Source of the DNA: Gemmataceae bacterium
Lineage (GTDB): Bacteria; Planctomycetota; Planctomycetia; Gemmatales; Gemmataceae
DNA: 41,520 nt
Reading direction: 5' to 3'
Assembly (NCBI GenBank): GCA_019694755.1
Contig: JAIBBI010000032.1
Coordinates: 1-41,520, forward strand
Translations under genes and position numbers: made by a program
Shown here: positions 1-11,100 of the stretch, in pieces
How the letters are laid out: each line of letters opens with the position of its first letter
Position numbering within the stretch: the first letter of the stretch is position 1
Notes under the pieces: generated by a model
What the model saw: the letters and a program-made list of their open reading frames with translations, nothing else
Database searches by the model: none
Told to the model about the DNA's origin: nothing

Positions 1-1021
1 CAGGTGGTTTCGGTCCGCCGGTCGGCGGTTTTATGGTGACCGGAGGTCTGCTAGTCGTTGGTGGCCGCGTCGTAACCGGTGGTCTGGTTCCGCTCGGTGG
101 TTGCCTGACCCCGGACGGGGAGTGGCCGGCACCCGGTGAGCGGCCGCCCATTGGGGTGTGCCCGCCGGTGCCCGGCCTTTGGCCACTCGAACCTCGTCCG
201 GATGAGGGTGGGCCGTATCCCCCTCGGGAGGCCGCGGCCAACTTATCGAGGACGGCTGCCTCAGGGCTTTGCGACTCGGGAATACTCGCAAGAGCCTCTT
301 CTGTAAGTCGACTCAGATTATCCCGAAGCGTTTCGCCGATTTCTGTGAGGTTGGGGATGTCCTCTTTGATGATTTCAAGATCGGCGCGATTGCCCGATAA
401 TCGTGCGACTCGGATAGCCAGAAGACACTGTTGATAAAACGCCAGTGATTCCGGGGTCATTTCTTCGACGGATACCTGAAGTGCCGGATCGACCGCCCGA
501 GATTCCTTCGCCAGGAGTTCTGCCGCTTTAACCTGACCGGCCAAGTCCTTGTCGCCCAGTCGCTCGGCGGCTTTGGCGAGGCGATCCAGCCCTCCCTTAT
601 CCTTTTTTTCCGCACAGAGTCTGGCGGCGGCCGCTAACACAGCGTTGGCGGAGATCGCCTTGTGCGGGCGGAGAAGAATGCGCTCACCCTCGGCAAGTTG
701 CAGGCCGACATCGGTGAGCGCGCCGGGTTCGAGGTTGGCCCACGCCTCCCCGAGAAGCTGCAAGTCGATGTATCTGTCGAACGCCGGGTCGTGAAGTTCG
801 GAAAATGCAGTTCGCGACGGAGCGCTGTATGCATTGACCTCATCGACATCGTCCCCATCCGGTTCGGTCGGCATCGGCGAATACGCTACCGTCGGTGTCT
901 CGGACTCGACGGGTGGTGGCAGACTGGTCCCCGGATCCTGAGCGGATAACAGGACCAACGGCACTCCAAGCAGAATAAACACTCCGAGTTTGACCGCCAC
1001 TGGCAGCACTCTGCATCGCAT
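1..1021 (-). CDS. Secreted protein of unknown function, C-terminus cut by window edge
   Basis: An open frame of 340 codons starts at the ATG at 1019-1021 and is still open at base 2, so the C-terminus lies outside the window. A GAGGA ribosome binding site lies 5 bases before the ATG (1027-1031). Residues 1-27 form a clear signal peptide: a basic start, a hydrophobic core (VFILLGVPLVLL) and a likely cleavage after LSA. Residues 75-260 are charged, Ala/Leu/Glu-rich and probably mostly helical. From about residue 266 the protein becomes a Gly/Ser/Pro-rich tail with repeated RPP-type motifs (TRPPVTTRPP, SRPPVTIKPP), as in flexible envelope-spanning linkers. I do not recognise a family. It is transcribed away from the giant gene to its right. 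It is probably exported; function unknown. Confidence 0.75.
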   Translation of the reverse strand, partial: MRCRVLPVAVKLGVFILLGVPLVLLSAQDPGTSLPPPVESETPTVAYSPMPTEPDGDDVDEVNAYSAPSRTAFSELHDPAFDRYIDLQLLGEAWANLEPGALTDVGLQLAEGERILLRPHKAISANAVLAAAARLCAEKKDKGGLDRLAKAAERLGDKDLAGQVKAAELLAKESRAVDPALQVSVEEMTPESLAFYQQCLLAIRVARLSGNRADLEIIKEDIPNLTEIGETLRDNLSRLTEEALASIPESQSPEAAVLDKLAAASRGGYGPPSSGRGSSGQRPGTGGHTPMGGRSPGAGHSPSGVRQPPSGTRPPVTTRPPTTSRPPVTIKPPTGGPKPP

Positions 1022-1733
1022 CACAATCCTCGCGGTAAGGGGAACCAAGCCACAGACATCGGGGCACCCCGGCGATTGTTTCCCTACTCCGACTCGCCTG
1101 GCAGCCTATCTCCGCCCGCCAGTGCTCCGCATGACTGCCCCTGAGACTTCGCAAATGGAGTGCCAATAAAAATCAGCGAAGTAGTAAAAGTTCCGTATCG
1201 TCGCGGTTCAGTCCACGCCATGCTCAACCAGCTCGAGGACTTTGCGCCGTCACTGTTGGCTGAGTAACCGTTTTCCATGACTGAACGCCAGAGACTGGAA
1301 AAGTTCTTTCCGCGGTGGACAGTTACTCGACGCCCATAGCTCGGATTGCGTGCTTTCGGCGGGATGAGATGAACGGGAAGTCGGCGTCCGGGGACAAGAG
1401 GCTCGCTGGTTCAGTCGGTGATGAAAGTGCCTCACTGCCGCAATCTCCTTGCAAAGGTCCAATCCACAGCCGGACGGCAAAATCGGAAACCGATCAAATT
1501 CGGGACATGCTCCCGAGCCAATCGGTAGTATGAGTTGTCGAACGCGTCATTGCTGAGTGCATCGATCGATGATCGCACTATTCCCAGAGGTTGCTGCTTT
1601 AGTGGTTCCGAAGCTCGACGGTGATCTCTGGCCGCTTGAGTCGTTACAGCCCGAATTGGACCTCGGTTAAGCGATTTCATGCCACCAGCAGAACGCTTTA
1701 CCTCTACCTAACCGCCACTCGGCCGCCGTAGCA

Positions 1734-1820
1734 GGTGGCACAAACCGCGGCCCGCATCCCGCAATCAAACCCCGTGGTTCAGTCTGTCATCGGGTTCGTT
1801 GAGACGAGGCCGGTGCCACC
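1734..1820 (+). other. Possible structured element (nested inverted repeat) upstream of giant gene
   Basis: GGTGGCA at 1734-1740 is the exact complement of TGCCACC at 1814-1820. Inside it, ACCGCGG near 1744-1750 can pair with CCGTGGT near 1782-1788 if one G-U is allowed. The arrangement could fold as a two-stage stem in RNA or could be a chance dyad in GC-rich DNA. No known RNA family is recognised. Confidence 0.2.
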
Positions 1821-2130
1821 CCTCTCCACTCAAAGCAATCGCCCACCAACAGGCCAATCGAAGTGGGCGAATGGATGCCGCTCACGTACGGTCAGCAGCC
1901 AGGCGCGGCTGAATTGCCAAGGCTTGACAGAGTGATCCGCGTCTACCCTGTTTTTTGCGACGCGGCAAACACGTGAAAATGCAAATGAAAATCATCACAT
2001 CTTGCGAATCAGCGGATGTTGAACCGGCAGGACCCGCTAGAAAGTGGGCAGCAGCCTGTCTCACCCGGGGCGCCTTTCGGCAATATCGCCCTGACCGTTG
2101 CGCGGGAGCTGTGCGACGGCTGACTCGTAG

Positions 2131-2136
2131 AGAGGA
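2131..2136 (+). promoter_or_regulatory. Ribosome binding site of giant gene
   Basis: AGAGGA lies 5 bases before the ATG at 2142 and fixes the start of the 8,140-codon frame. The local string GAGGATTGT is the same as that in front of the divergent gene starting at 1021. Confidence 0.7.
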
Positions 2137-2141
2137 TTGTC

Positions 2142-5100
2142 ATGTTCACGATTCGCCGCCGACCCCGCCGGGTCCAGTATGCACGCCGGCTCTCCGGTCG
2201 CGACCGGACGATCCTGAAGATTCAGCATCTCGAAGCGCGGGTCGCGCCGACAGTCGACGTGGCGATCACTGGTCTGCCGACGTGGACCAACATCGGCCCC
2301 CGGCCGATTAGTTTCGGGCAGGTGACGGGCATCAACGTCCCGGCAGACGGGGCATTTCCGCCGGTGACCAACCCTGTCAGCGGCGCGGTGACCACGGTCG
2401 CATTGCATCCGACGAACCCGAATGTCGCCTACATCGGCACGACGAACGGCGGCGTGTGGAAGACCTCGACTCTCAACAACCCGCAGCCGCAATGGGTGAG
2501 CCTGACCGACAACATGATCTCGCTGTCGATCAGTAGCCTCGCGTTCGACCCGACGGACCCGAACGTGTTGTTTGCCGGCACGGGCAATGTGAGCAGCTAT
2601 GCTTCGGTTGGCGGCGGTTCGGGATTCCTCTACCGCATCACGGAATCGGTCGGCGGGACCGACGTGGAGCGGATGACGATCCGTCTGCCGTCCTGGACTG
2701 TTCCCGGCACGGGTATCGAGATTGCGGACATTCTGCCCACGACCGTAACGACCAAGGTCGGTACAAGTTCACATGTTGTGCTGGTCGCGGGGAACGATTT
2801 CAATCGCCTCAGCGGAGCGGTCGACAGCGGTGGTCTGTTCATAATCGGTGACCAGGGCGATATGATCGGAAGCCCGGTGTTTCCGGGGGGCGCGGCCAAC
2901 GTGTCCGTTTCGGACATCGCTCCGAATGGTTGGACGGCCGATCATGCGCTCGTCGCTGCGCCCGGCCGGGGTGTGTTCGATGTCGATCTGAAAGCAGCCA
3001 CGCTCACGGCAGTGAGCATCAATGGAGCGGGGACAACGGACGCCACGTGGCTGGTCCCCGGTCGGCTTCCTCCCACATTGATCGCCAACTCGAAGAAGGT
3101 GCAACTGGCGACGCACATCGACGCCGGCGCGGGCACCAAGGCACTTTACGCGGCCTTTCTCGTCCAAGGCCTGAGTGCGGAGAAACTGAATCTAGAAGGT
3201 ATCTTCCGGTCCGACGATATGGGGGTAAGCTGGAAGCAGCTTGCCACGCCCGGCTCCGTCGAAAACTTCGACGCTAACGGCGATGGGAAGATCAGCGCGA
3301 CGGAGAAAGCGTCCAAGTGGTTCGGGGCGCAACCCGGCGGACAGGGCGGCCGGCACTTCAGCATCACGGCCGACCAGAAGAACCCGTTTGTCGTCTACGT
3401 CGGCGGCGACCGGCAACCGGGCCCGGGCAAAGACGGAGTGCCGTGGTACACCGACGGGACCGGTACGTACACGAACGAATCCGGTGCCACCAACTTTACC
3501 GGTCGGGTCTTTCGCGGCGACGCGAGTCTGCCCGTGACGGAGAAGACGCTGGCCAACGGGCAGAAATACCTCGATGGCCAGTTCACGCAGATCACCGATA
3601 AGTACGCCAACAGCACCGCGCCGCATGCCGATTCCCGGTTCGTAACTATCGATTCGGGCGGGCACCTGATCGAGGCCGACGACGGCGGCATCTATCGGCT
3701 GCTTAATCCCGGTAGTACGGGAACCGATCGGAAGTGGGTGTCCCTCGTTGGGAACCTGAATGTCAGCGAATTTACCAACATCAGCTACGACACGGTCAAC
3801 AACGTCGTGTTCGGCGGCCTGCAGGACACCGGCAGCGTTGTTCAACTGTCCAACGGGTCGCCCTCGTTTCTGACAGTCCTCGCCGGTGATGGAACACGGT
3901 CGAAGACGAGCGTCAATCTCGCCGGCGAGCCGGTCTACTTTTTGACGAATCCCGGTGCTTCGCCGATGGCGCGGGTGAACGGCACCACCAAGGCCACAAC
4001 ATTTGCCGCGATGAAGGTGCCGCTGGGGATTTTGCAACTCGACCTGCGGTTGCCGCTGCCTCAAGCGGTATACGGGACGATCGCGCCGAACCCTGTCTTT
4101 GCCGTCCATGCTGTGGGCGCGAATCGGATGCTACTCGGGACGGACCGGCGATTGCTCGAGTCGTTCGACGGCGGGGACACGCTCCAGCCGCTTCCGGTCT
4201 TCGGAGAAATTACCGCACTGGCGTACGGCGGCCCCCTCACGGATGCGGCGGCCGGGCTCGCGCTGGCTTACGTGGGCCTGATCGGGCTCGATGGCAAACC
4301 GTCCATTGCGTTCCGCAATACGCCCGGCGGCGCGTTTCAGACGACAACCTATCCGGCGGGTCGGTCCGCCCCCCTGCAGATCGCCATCGACCCCGCCGAC
4401 GGCACGAGATTCTATGTCGTCACGGGCGACAATCACATCCTGCGCGGCGACAGGTTTGGCGCGACTTACACCGACATCACCTACGACCTCGGCCTCGATG
4501 GCCGGACGGCAACATCGCTTGCCGTCATCCCGTCCAACTCGGGTGGTGTTCCGTTCAACGCCGTAGTGACGTCGACTTCTCGGGGAGTCTTCCGGCTCAA
4601 CGAGCAGATCGCGCCGACCGTCGACCTCAACTATCCGAAATCGTGGTCGTACTTCGCGGCCAACGTGCCGACGATGCCGGTGTCCGGGCTGGTTTACGAC
4701 CCTGCCGACAAACTTCTGGTGGCCGGCACGCTGGGCCGGGGGATCTGGACGGCGGCCTCGGTCGACAGTCTCGTGGCGAGCCTTCCGATTCTGAACGTCG
4801 CCAGCGACGAGACCGTTCCGCTGAGCGTTACGTTGAAAGCATCGACCGCCCAGCCGGGGTTGCTGGAACTGAACGTGGTCAACTCAGTCACCAGTGCGGT
4901 GTTGAAGCAATCGACATTTCTGCGCTTCCGAGCCCCACAGATCAAGATTTCACTCGGGGCCGGGAATGACACAGTCACGATCGACTGGTCAGGACTCCCG
5001 CTGGAGTATCGCGGGAACATTTCGATTGACGGTGGAGGCGGTACCAATCAGGTCAAATTTGTCGGTACCGGTCTGACCTACTCGTCATCGCCGCTCCTGA

Positions 5101-8100
5101 GCGGTAACGCGAAGGCGAGTGTCGGGCAGGGGGCCGATTCGGTTTCAATCTCCATGTCCAAGATCGATGCGATCATCGACCCTTCGGGCGGCTCGACGAT
5201 CAACACGTCCCTCCAGGACATCCTCCGCGGGTTGCGCGTCCTGGCCGATAGTTCCGGACCGGCGGCCAACGAGGCGCTGGCATCCCTCAATTTTCCCGGG
5301 ATCAGCTCGCTCGCCGACGTGGTGAATGGTGTCCAACTCGCCAACCGAGCGCTCGATTTCCGGTACGACGTAGCCCAGGTGCTGGCCGACGGCCGGCGAA
5401 CGAGCGACGTGCTCCGCCGGCTCATTGAAGAAGGGCCGGGCGGCTTCTCGCTCGATTCTCTTTCCGGATTTACGACCCTCGAACAGTTGCGGTCCGCGCT
5501 CGACGCGCTCGACGGCAACGCGGGTAGCGTGGCGCTCGACTACGTAGCCGGATTGCCCCGATTCGACATGCGCGTGACGCGCGACCTGTTCGGTACCGCC
5601 GGCCTGAGGCTCGGCGGGGCAGATGCCGACCTCCAGATCACGGGAACTGCCGAGGTGACGGCGACCGTTTCCGCCAGGCTCATCTTCGGCATCGATGCCG
5701 GCGGGTTTTACCTCGATACGACCTCGAGCCCCGACCCCGATTTCAGCATCAGCAACGTGCGGATTACCGGCGTTTCTTCGGCCACGGGACGGATGGGCTT
5801 CACGGATGTACTGGTCAACTCGGTGTTGATCTCGATGAATCCGCAAGTGCGGGTCGAGATGGACTTCCGCGAACCGGGCGACGATCCGGTCACTGGCGAA
5901 AGCGACGGCCGTCTGCGACTTTACGAAATCGGCGCGAACTCCCGGTTCGTCGCACAGGCGTCGCTGATCCAGAACCCCGCGGCCGACGACCTCGTGTTCA
6001 CCGGCACTTTTACGCCGGCCGGCGTGACAACCGGAGCCGCGTCCCCCATCAACATCGGCGGGCCCGCCACCGTTACGGTCAGCTACCCCGACATTCGCGA
6101 TGCGGGCAAGTACACCGTTGCCGGCACGAACGCGGCCGGCAGTGATCTCACCAACTTCCTGTCGAACACCGGCTTCTCGCTGCTCGGCGGGCTCAACGAT
6201 CTGGCCAGTTGGCTCACTTCGTCGCTGTCGACGCAGGATTCGCTGAACGTCAAGCTCGGCGTCGTCGATCTCTCGCTCGGCGGCATCCTGAACGGCTCCG
6301 CCGGGTCGGTGCTGGTGCCGAGGTCGAATGCCGTCTATGTCAGCGGCGTCGCCGCGACGGCCGACGCGTCTTACTTCCAGGTCGTGACCAACGGTATCGA
6401 TTACCGCGCCCGCGGCATCCAGGCCGGCGACCCGGTCACGTTCACCGGTACTGACGGCAAGACGCGGTCCGGCACGCTCGACATCGTCGAGCTCAATTCG
6501 TTCGTCGTCGCGCTCCCGGCCGGGGACACCATCGCCCCGAATAGCGTTACGGGCTTTACGGTCGCCCGGTCCGGGTCGCTGCGGCATCAGCTCACGGCGT
6601 CGATCGGTGGACTACTCGACTTTTCGCACTTCGATGTTTCCCGAATCACGCTCCAAGGCTTCGTCCGCGAGTTGGCACTGCAGATCGGCATCGACCCCTC
6701 GGCTATCACAGTCACGAGCACGGGCACCGGAATCAACCGGGTCGTGCAGTTTGCCGTGGCGATCAACCCGGACCCGATCACCTTCTCGCAGCAGTTCGGC
6801 CTCGGCGCCGTGATCGCGGGGGCGACCTTCGACACCACCGGAACGGTCAACTTCAGCCTCGACACGAGTCTGAATCTGAAGTTCGGTCTGCGGCTCGACC
6901 CGGCCGTGGCCGCCTTCGACCGGTTCTACATGGTGGCCGACGCGGCCCCGGAACTGACTCTCGCGATCAGCGGGCAACTCGACAATCCCACGGCGACGGG
7001 CAAGGTCGGATATCTGAACGTGTCGCTCGCCGAGGACCCGGCCGTGAGCCCGAACGCGGGCATCGTGTTCGGCGGCAGTATCGGCGTGAACCTGAAGGAC
7101 AGCGGCACCCAGGCGCTCGACGGCCGGATCACCCGCGCGGAACTGCGCCCGTCAAACCTGCTCGACGCCTTCGAGACGACGACGAACCTGACCATCGACA
7201 TCGACGGGTTGAAGATCACTCCCTCGGCCGGCTCGGACAACACGCTCGGCAGCGTGAAGCTCAGCCTCGACCCCGGAAATCCGGACCCGAGTAAGAGCGG
7301 CACCTTCAAGAGCGCGAGCGAGCTGGGCGAGATCCCGACGCGCCTGCGCAACAATGCGACCGGGCTTGACAGCCTGACCGATTTCAACAACCTCGACTCC
7401 GGGCTGATCCTCGATGCGATCCGCAATCTCGCTCAGCGGCTGACGCAACTCGGCCTCGCCGGGCCGATGCGGACGAAACTGCCGATCTTCAACCGGTCGC
7501 TGGGCGAGATCATCGACCTTGGTCCCGCGCTAGTGGAAGACCTGCCGACGCCCTCCGACGTGCAGGCGGCCAGCCTGCAGGCGTTGCAGGATTACCTGAC
7601 GAGCCGGCCGGGCCTGAGCAACGTCAGCGTGCAGGTGGCCGACGGTGAGGTGCACCTCCGGTTCACCATCGGCAAAGACTATTCGAAAACGCTGCCTTTC
7701 CAGTTCGACGTCCGCGACGCGTTGGGCGGCGGGCTGGGCGGGCTGGTCAGCGGGTCCGGCTCGGGCGGCGTGACCTTCCAGGCCAGTGCGGCTATGGACG
7801 TGGACCTCGGCCTGCGCACTTCCGCCGGGCTCGCACTCGCCGACCGGGTGTTTCTCGGCACGAGCAAGTCGAACGAGATCCGGATCAACGCCAGCGCAAA
7901 CGTCGGCTACGACCTCAACAACGACGGCACGGTCTCGGGTACGGAAGGCACGCCGCTCAACTTCAACGTGAGTCTCGGCGGCCTGATTAGCGTCAATGTC
8001 ATCAAGGCCCGCGCGCTCATTAGCAACCTGGGCCTGACGATCAACCTGCTCGACGCGGGCAACGGCGACAGCCGGCTCACGTTCAACGAGATCACCACGG

Positions 8101-11100
8101 CCGTGGGCTCTGGCGACTTCGGGTCGATCGCCGACCCCACGTTCGGGGGCACGGTGCAGGCCGTGATCCCGCTGCGGATCGGCGGTTCGGGCGCGGACGT
8201 GACGGCCAACCCGAGTCTGCTGGCCGCCAACGAGGGGTGGGTCAGCATTGCCGGCCCGCTCTCGGCGATCGGCAACTTCGACTTCGCGGCGAACAAGAGT
8301 CAGCCGGCCCACCACACCGGCCCCGCGGGTCAGGCGGGAACGACCGGCGTCGACGACCCGCTGTCCGTCGGCGAGATGCTGCCCGGTGCGATCAAGGTCC
8401 ACGCGTACAACGTGGAGCAGATGCTCGCGTCGCTCGGCGACATCAACTACACGAACATCATCGGCGGCCTGAAGCAGTTTCTCACGTTCCTGCGATCGGC
8501 CGTGAACGGCCGGGTGTTCGGCGTGAAGATGCCGATCATTGGTGACAGCATGTCGGCGGCCGGGAAGTTCATGGACGACATGATCGCCGCCCTCGACAGC
8601 TTCGCCTCGACGATCGTGGACCCCGCCGGCGTGCAGAACGCTCTCGTGCAACTGCTCGGGCCCGCGGGCCTTGACATGTTGCAGGACTGGAAGGGCGGGC
8701 CCGGCGGCACGGGCGGCAACGGCGTCGGCCCCGAAGACGTGTTCCTGGAACAGGACACGCTGGAGGAGCGGCGGTTCCGGGTGAAGCTCGGTTCGCCGCA
8801 GATCACGTCGAAGATCCCGATCAACTTCGACATCGGGTTGCCGGGGCTGGGGCTCAAGGTCGATGCCCCCTCGGCCATTCAGCTCAAGGCCGGCTTCGAG
8901 ATGAATCTCGGGTTCGGCGTGAGCAAGACCGACGGGTTCTTCGTCGATACGAGCCCGGTCGACGATCTGAAGGTCAGCGCCAGTGTGTCGATCCCCAACT
9001 TCAACGCCACCGGCCAGATGGGTATCCTCCGGGCCAACGTGCAGGACAATTCCGCGAAGCCGAGCAAGTTCGACGCGAGCTTTGCGGTACAGATCGGGGA
9101 CCCGATCAGCAGCAAGAGCCGGATCACGATGGGGATGCTCCAGAGCGGCTCGATCCCCGATTCGGCCGTGCAGGCCAAGCTCGACGCCGCGGCCGCCGCG
9201 GACATCAACCTGAAGCTGACGAGCGATTTCGGGTCGGCCAACTTCCCACAGGTCCGGGCGAATCTGCACGTCCACTGGGCGCTGGGCAATGCCGACCCGG
9301 CCGGCGGGGCGGTCAGCTTCGGCGGCATCCCGGTCGTCGAAATCACCGGCGCGCAGATCAACGCCGGCCAGTACGTCAACAACTTCCTCCGGCCGGTGGT
9401 GCAAACGCTTAACGACATCCTCGACCCCATCAAGCCGGTCCTCGATACGCTCCGCAAGCCCGTGCCCGGCCTCTCTGATCTTCCGAACAGCCTGCTCTCG
9501 CTCTCGGGGATGGCCCGCGACTACGACATGGACGGCGACTACGAAGTGACGTACCTCTCGCTGGCCGAGAAGGTCGCACCGGATCAGTATCAGGACCTGG
9601 TGAAGTTCATCGCCAAGGTGGACAAGGTGTATTCGCTGGTCCAGCAGTTCAAGGGGATCGCGACCAGCGACGCGCTGTGGATCGATCTGCAGCGGCCGAC
9701 CGACACGTTCAGCCTGGGCGGCACCGACGTCCGCGGCCTCGCGGACCTCACCGGCGTCAACGTGAACCTGCCGTACACCGACATCCTGAACGACGCCGTG
9801 AGTACGCTCAAAGGCGTAAGCGGTGCGGCCGGGGACGCGGCCAAGTTCGCGGCGAACATGCTTCAGGACACTCTGGTCAACGTCCTGCCCGGCGCACAGG
9901 AGCCGGTGTTCTACTCGCCGCTGATGCAGAAGCCCGAGTCGGCGATCGGCCTGTTCTTCGGGCGGGACGTCGATTTCTTCTCGTTCAACCCGCGCGACCT
10001 CGATACGGGCAAGCTCGGGGTCGACGAGTTTTTCTACATCTTCGGGCCGATCGGTGCCCGGCTCACGGGCTACGTCCAGGCCAAGGCCAACGTTCACATC
10101 GGCTTCTCGTCGCGCGGCATGCGGCAGTTCATCAACGACATGAACGACGGGAAGGGTCTCAACCCCGAAAAGATCCTGACGGGCGGCCTGTACATGAGCG
10201 ATACGGCCCGCAGCGACGGCTCGGGCCCCGACGTGCCGGAAGTCTACATCAAGGCCGTGGCCGAGGCCCGACTGGGGCTGAGCGTGGTCGTCGCCGAGGC
10301 GACCATCGGCGGCGGGTTCACCGGCGAGATCACTGCCGATCTCAACGACCGCGATGCCGGCAACAAAATCGTGCCGTACGGCGACGGCCGGGTCTACGTC
10401 GACGAGATCCCGTTCGACGACCCGCGTTGCATCTTCAACATCCACGGCAAACTTGAAGGCAACCTCGGCGCTCAGGTCCGCGTCGGCATCGACACGCCGT
10501 TCGGGTTCGTCGGCAAGACGTGGGACTACCCCTTCGTCGGCGGCGTAATCGCGTCGTTCGATTTCATCTGTTCCGACGATCCCGCCCCGCCGATCCTGGG
10601 GCACGTCGAGCCCGACGGCAAGCTCGTGCTGCACACCGGGCCGAACGCGGGGCTGCGGGTGAACCCCAGCTACACCAACGGCAATGTCGACGAGAACTAC
10701 GAAGTCCGCCACGTCCGCGTCGAGGGCGATGGGACTTCGACCGTCGTCATCACGGCGTTCGGATTCGATCAGGAGTACAAGGGCGTCCGCAGCGTGTTCG
10801 GCGACGGCGGCGGCGGCAACGACGCCTTCGACCTGCGCACGCTCACCGTGCCGGTCACGATCATCGGCGGCATCGGGAACGACACGATCGAAGCGGGGCG
10901 CGGTCCGGCGAATCTGTCGGGCGGCGCGGGCCTCGACGTGCTCCGCGGCGGCGACGGCAACGACACCATCGACGGCGGTAACGACCCCGATCAGGTCTGG
11001 GGAGGACTCGGCAACGACAACCTTACCGGCGGCGCGGGCGACGACACCGTCGACGGCGGACTCGGCGACGACACCGTGGCCGGCGGCACGGGCAATGACA

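Larger units (their letters stand above)
1022..2141. other. Long intergenic region without convincing gene
   Basis: This 1.1 kb lies between two divergent genes, so it must hold promoters for both. Short open frames exist on both strands (for example 1432-1680 minus, 1955-2311 plus), but none combines a plausible ribosome binding site with recognisable protein sequence. Visible structure includes a dyad near 1555-1579 around a 10-base palindrome (ATCGATCGAT). There is also a nested inverted arrangement at 1734-1820 (GGTGGCA ... TGCCACC, with an inner ACCGCGG ... CCGTGGT pairing that uses one G-U). A perfect TTGACA at 1924-1929 lacks a properly spaced -10 box. I see no rRNA, tRNA or CRISPR. 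Confidence 0.5.

Noticed and set aside
1432-1680. 82-codon minus-strand frame that faintly recalls transposase endings
   Set aside because: Phrases such as 'NDAFDNSYYRLAREH' are too weak to assign. No catalytic motif, no inverted repeats, and the frame breaks soon after.
1924-1949. TTGACA with TACCCT as a housekeeping promoter of the giant gene
   Set aside because: The spacing is only 14 bases and the -10 box is poor, so it is not listed as a promoter.
5145-6587. 480-codon antisense frame
   Set aside because: A shadow of the giant gene, rich in Arg, Asp and Gly, as typical for antisense frames in high-GC DNA.
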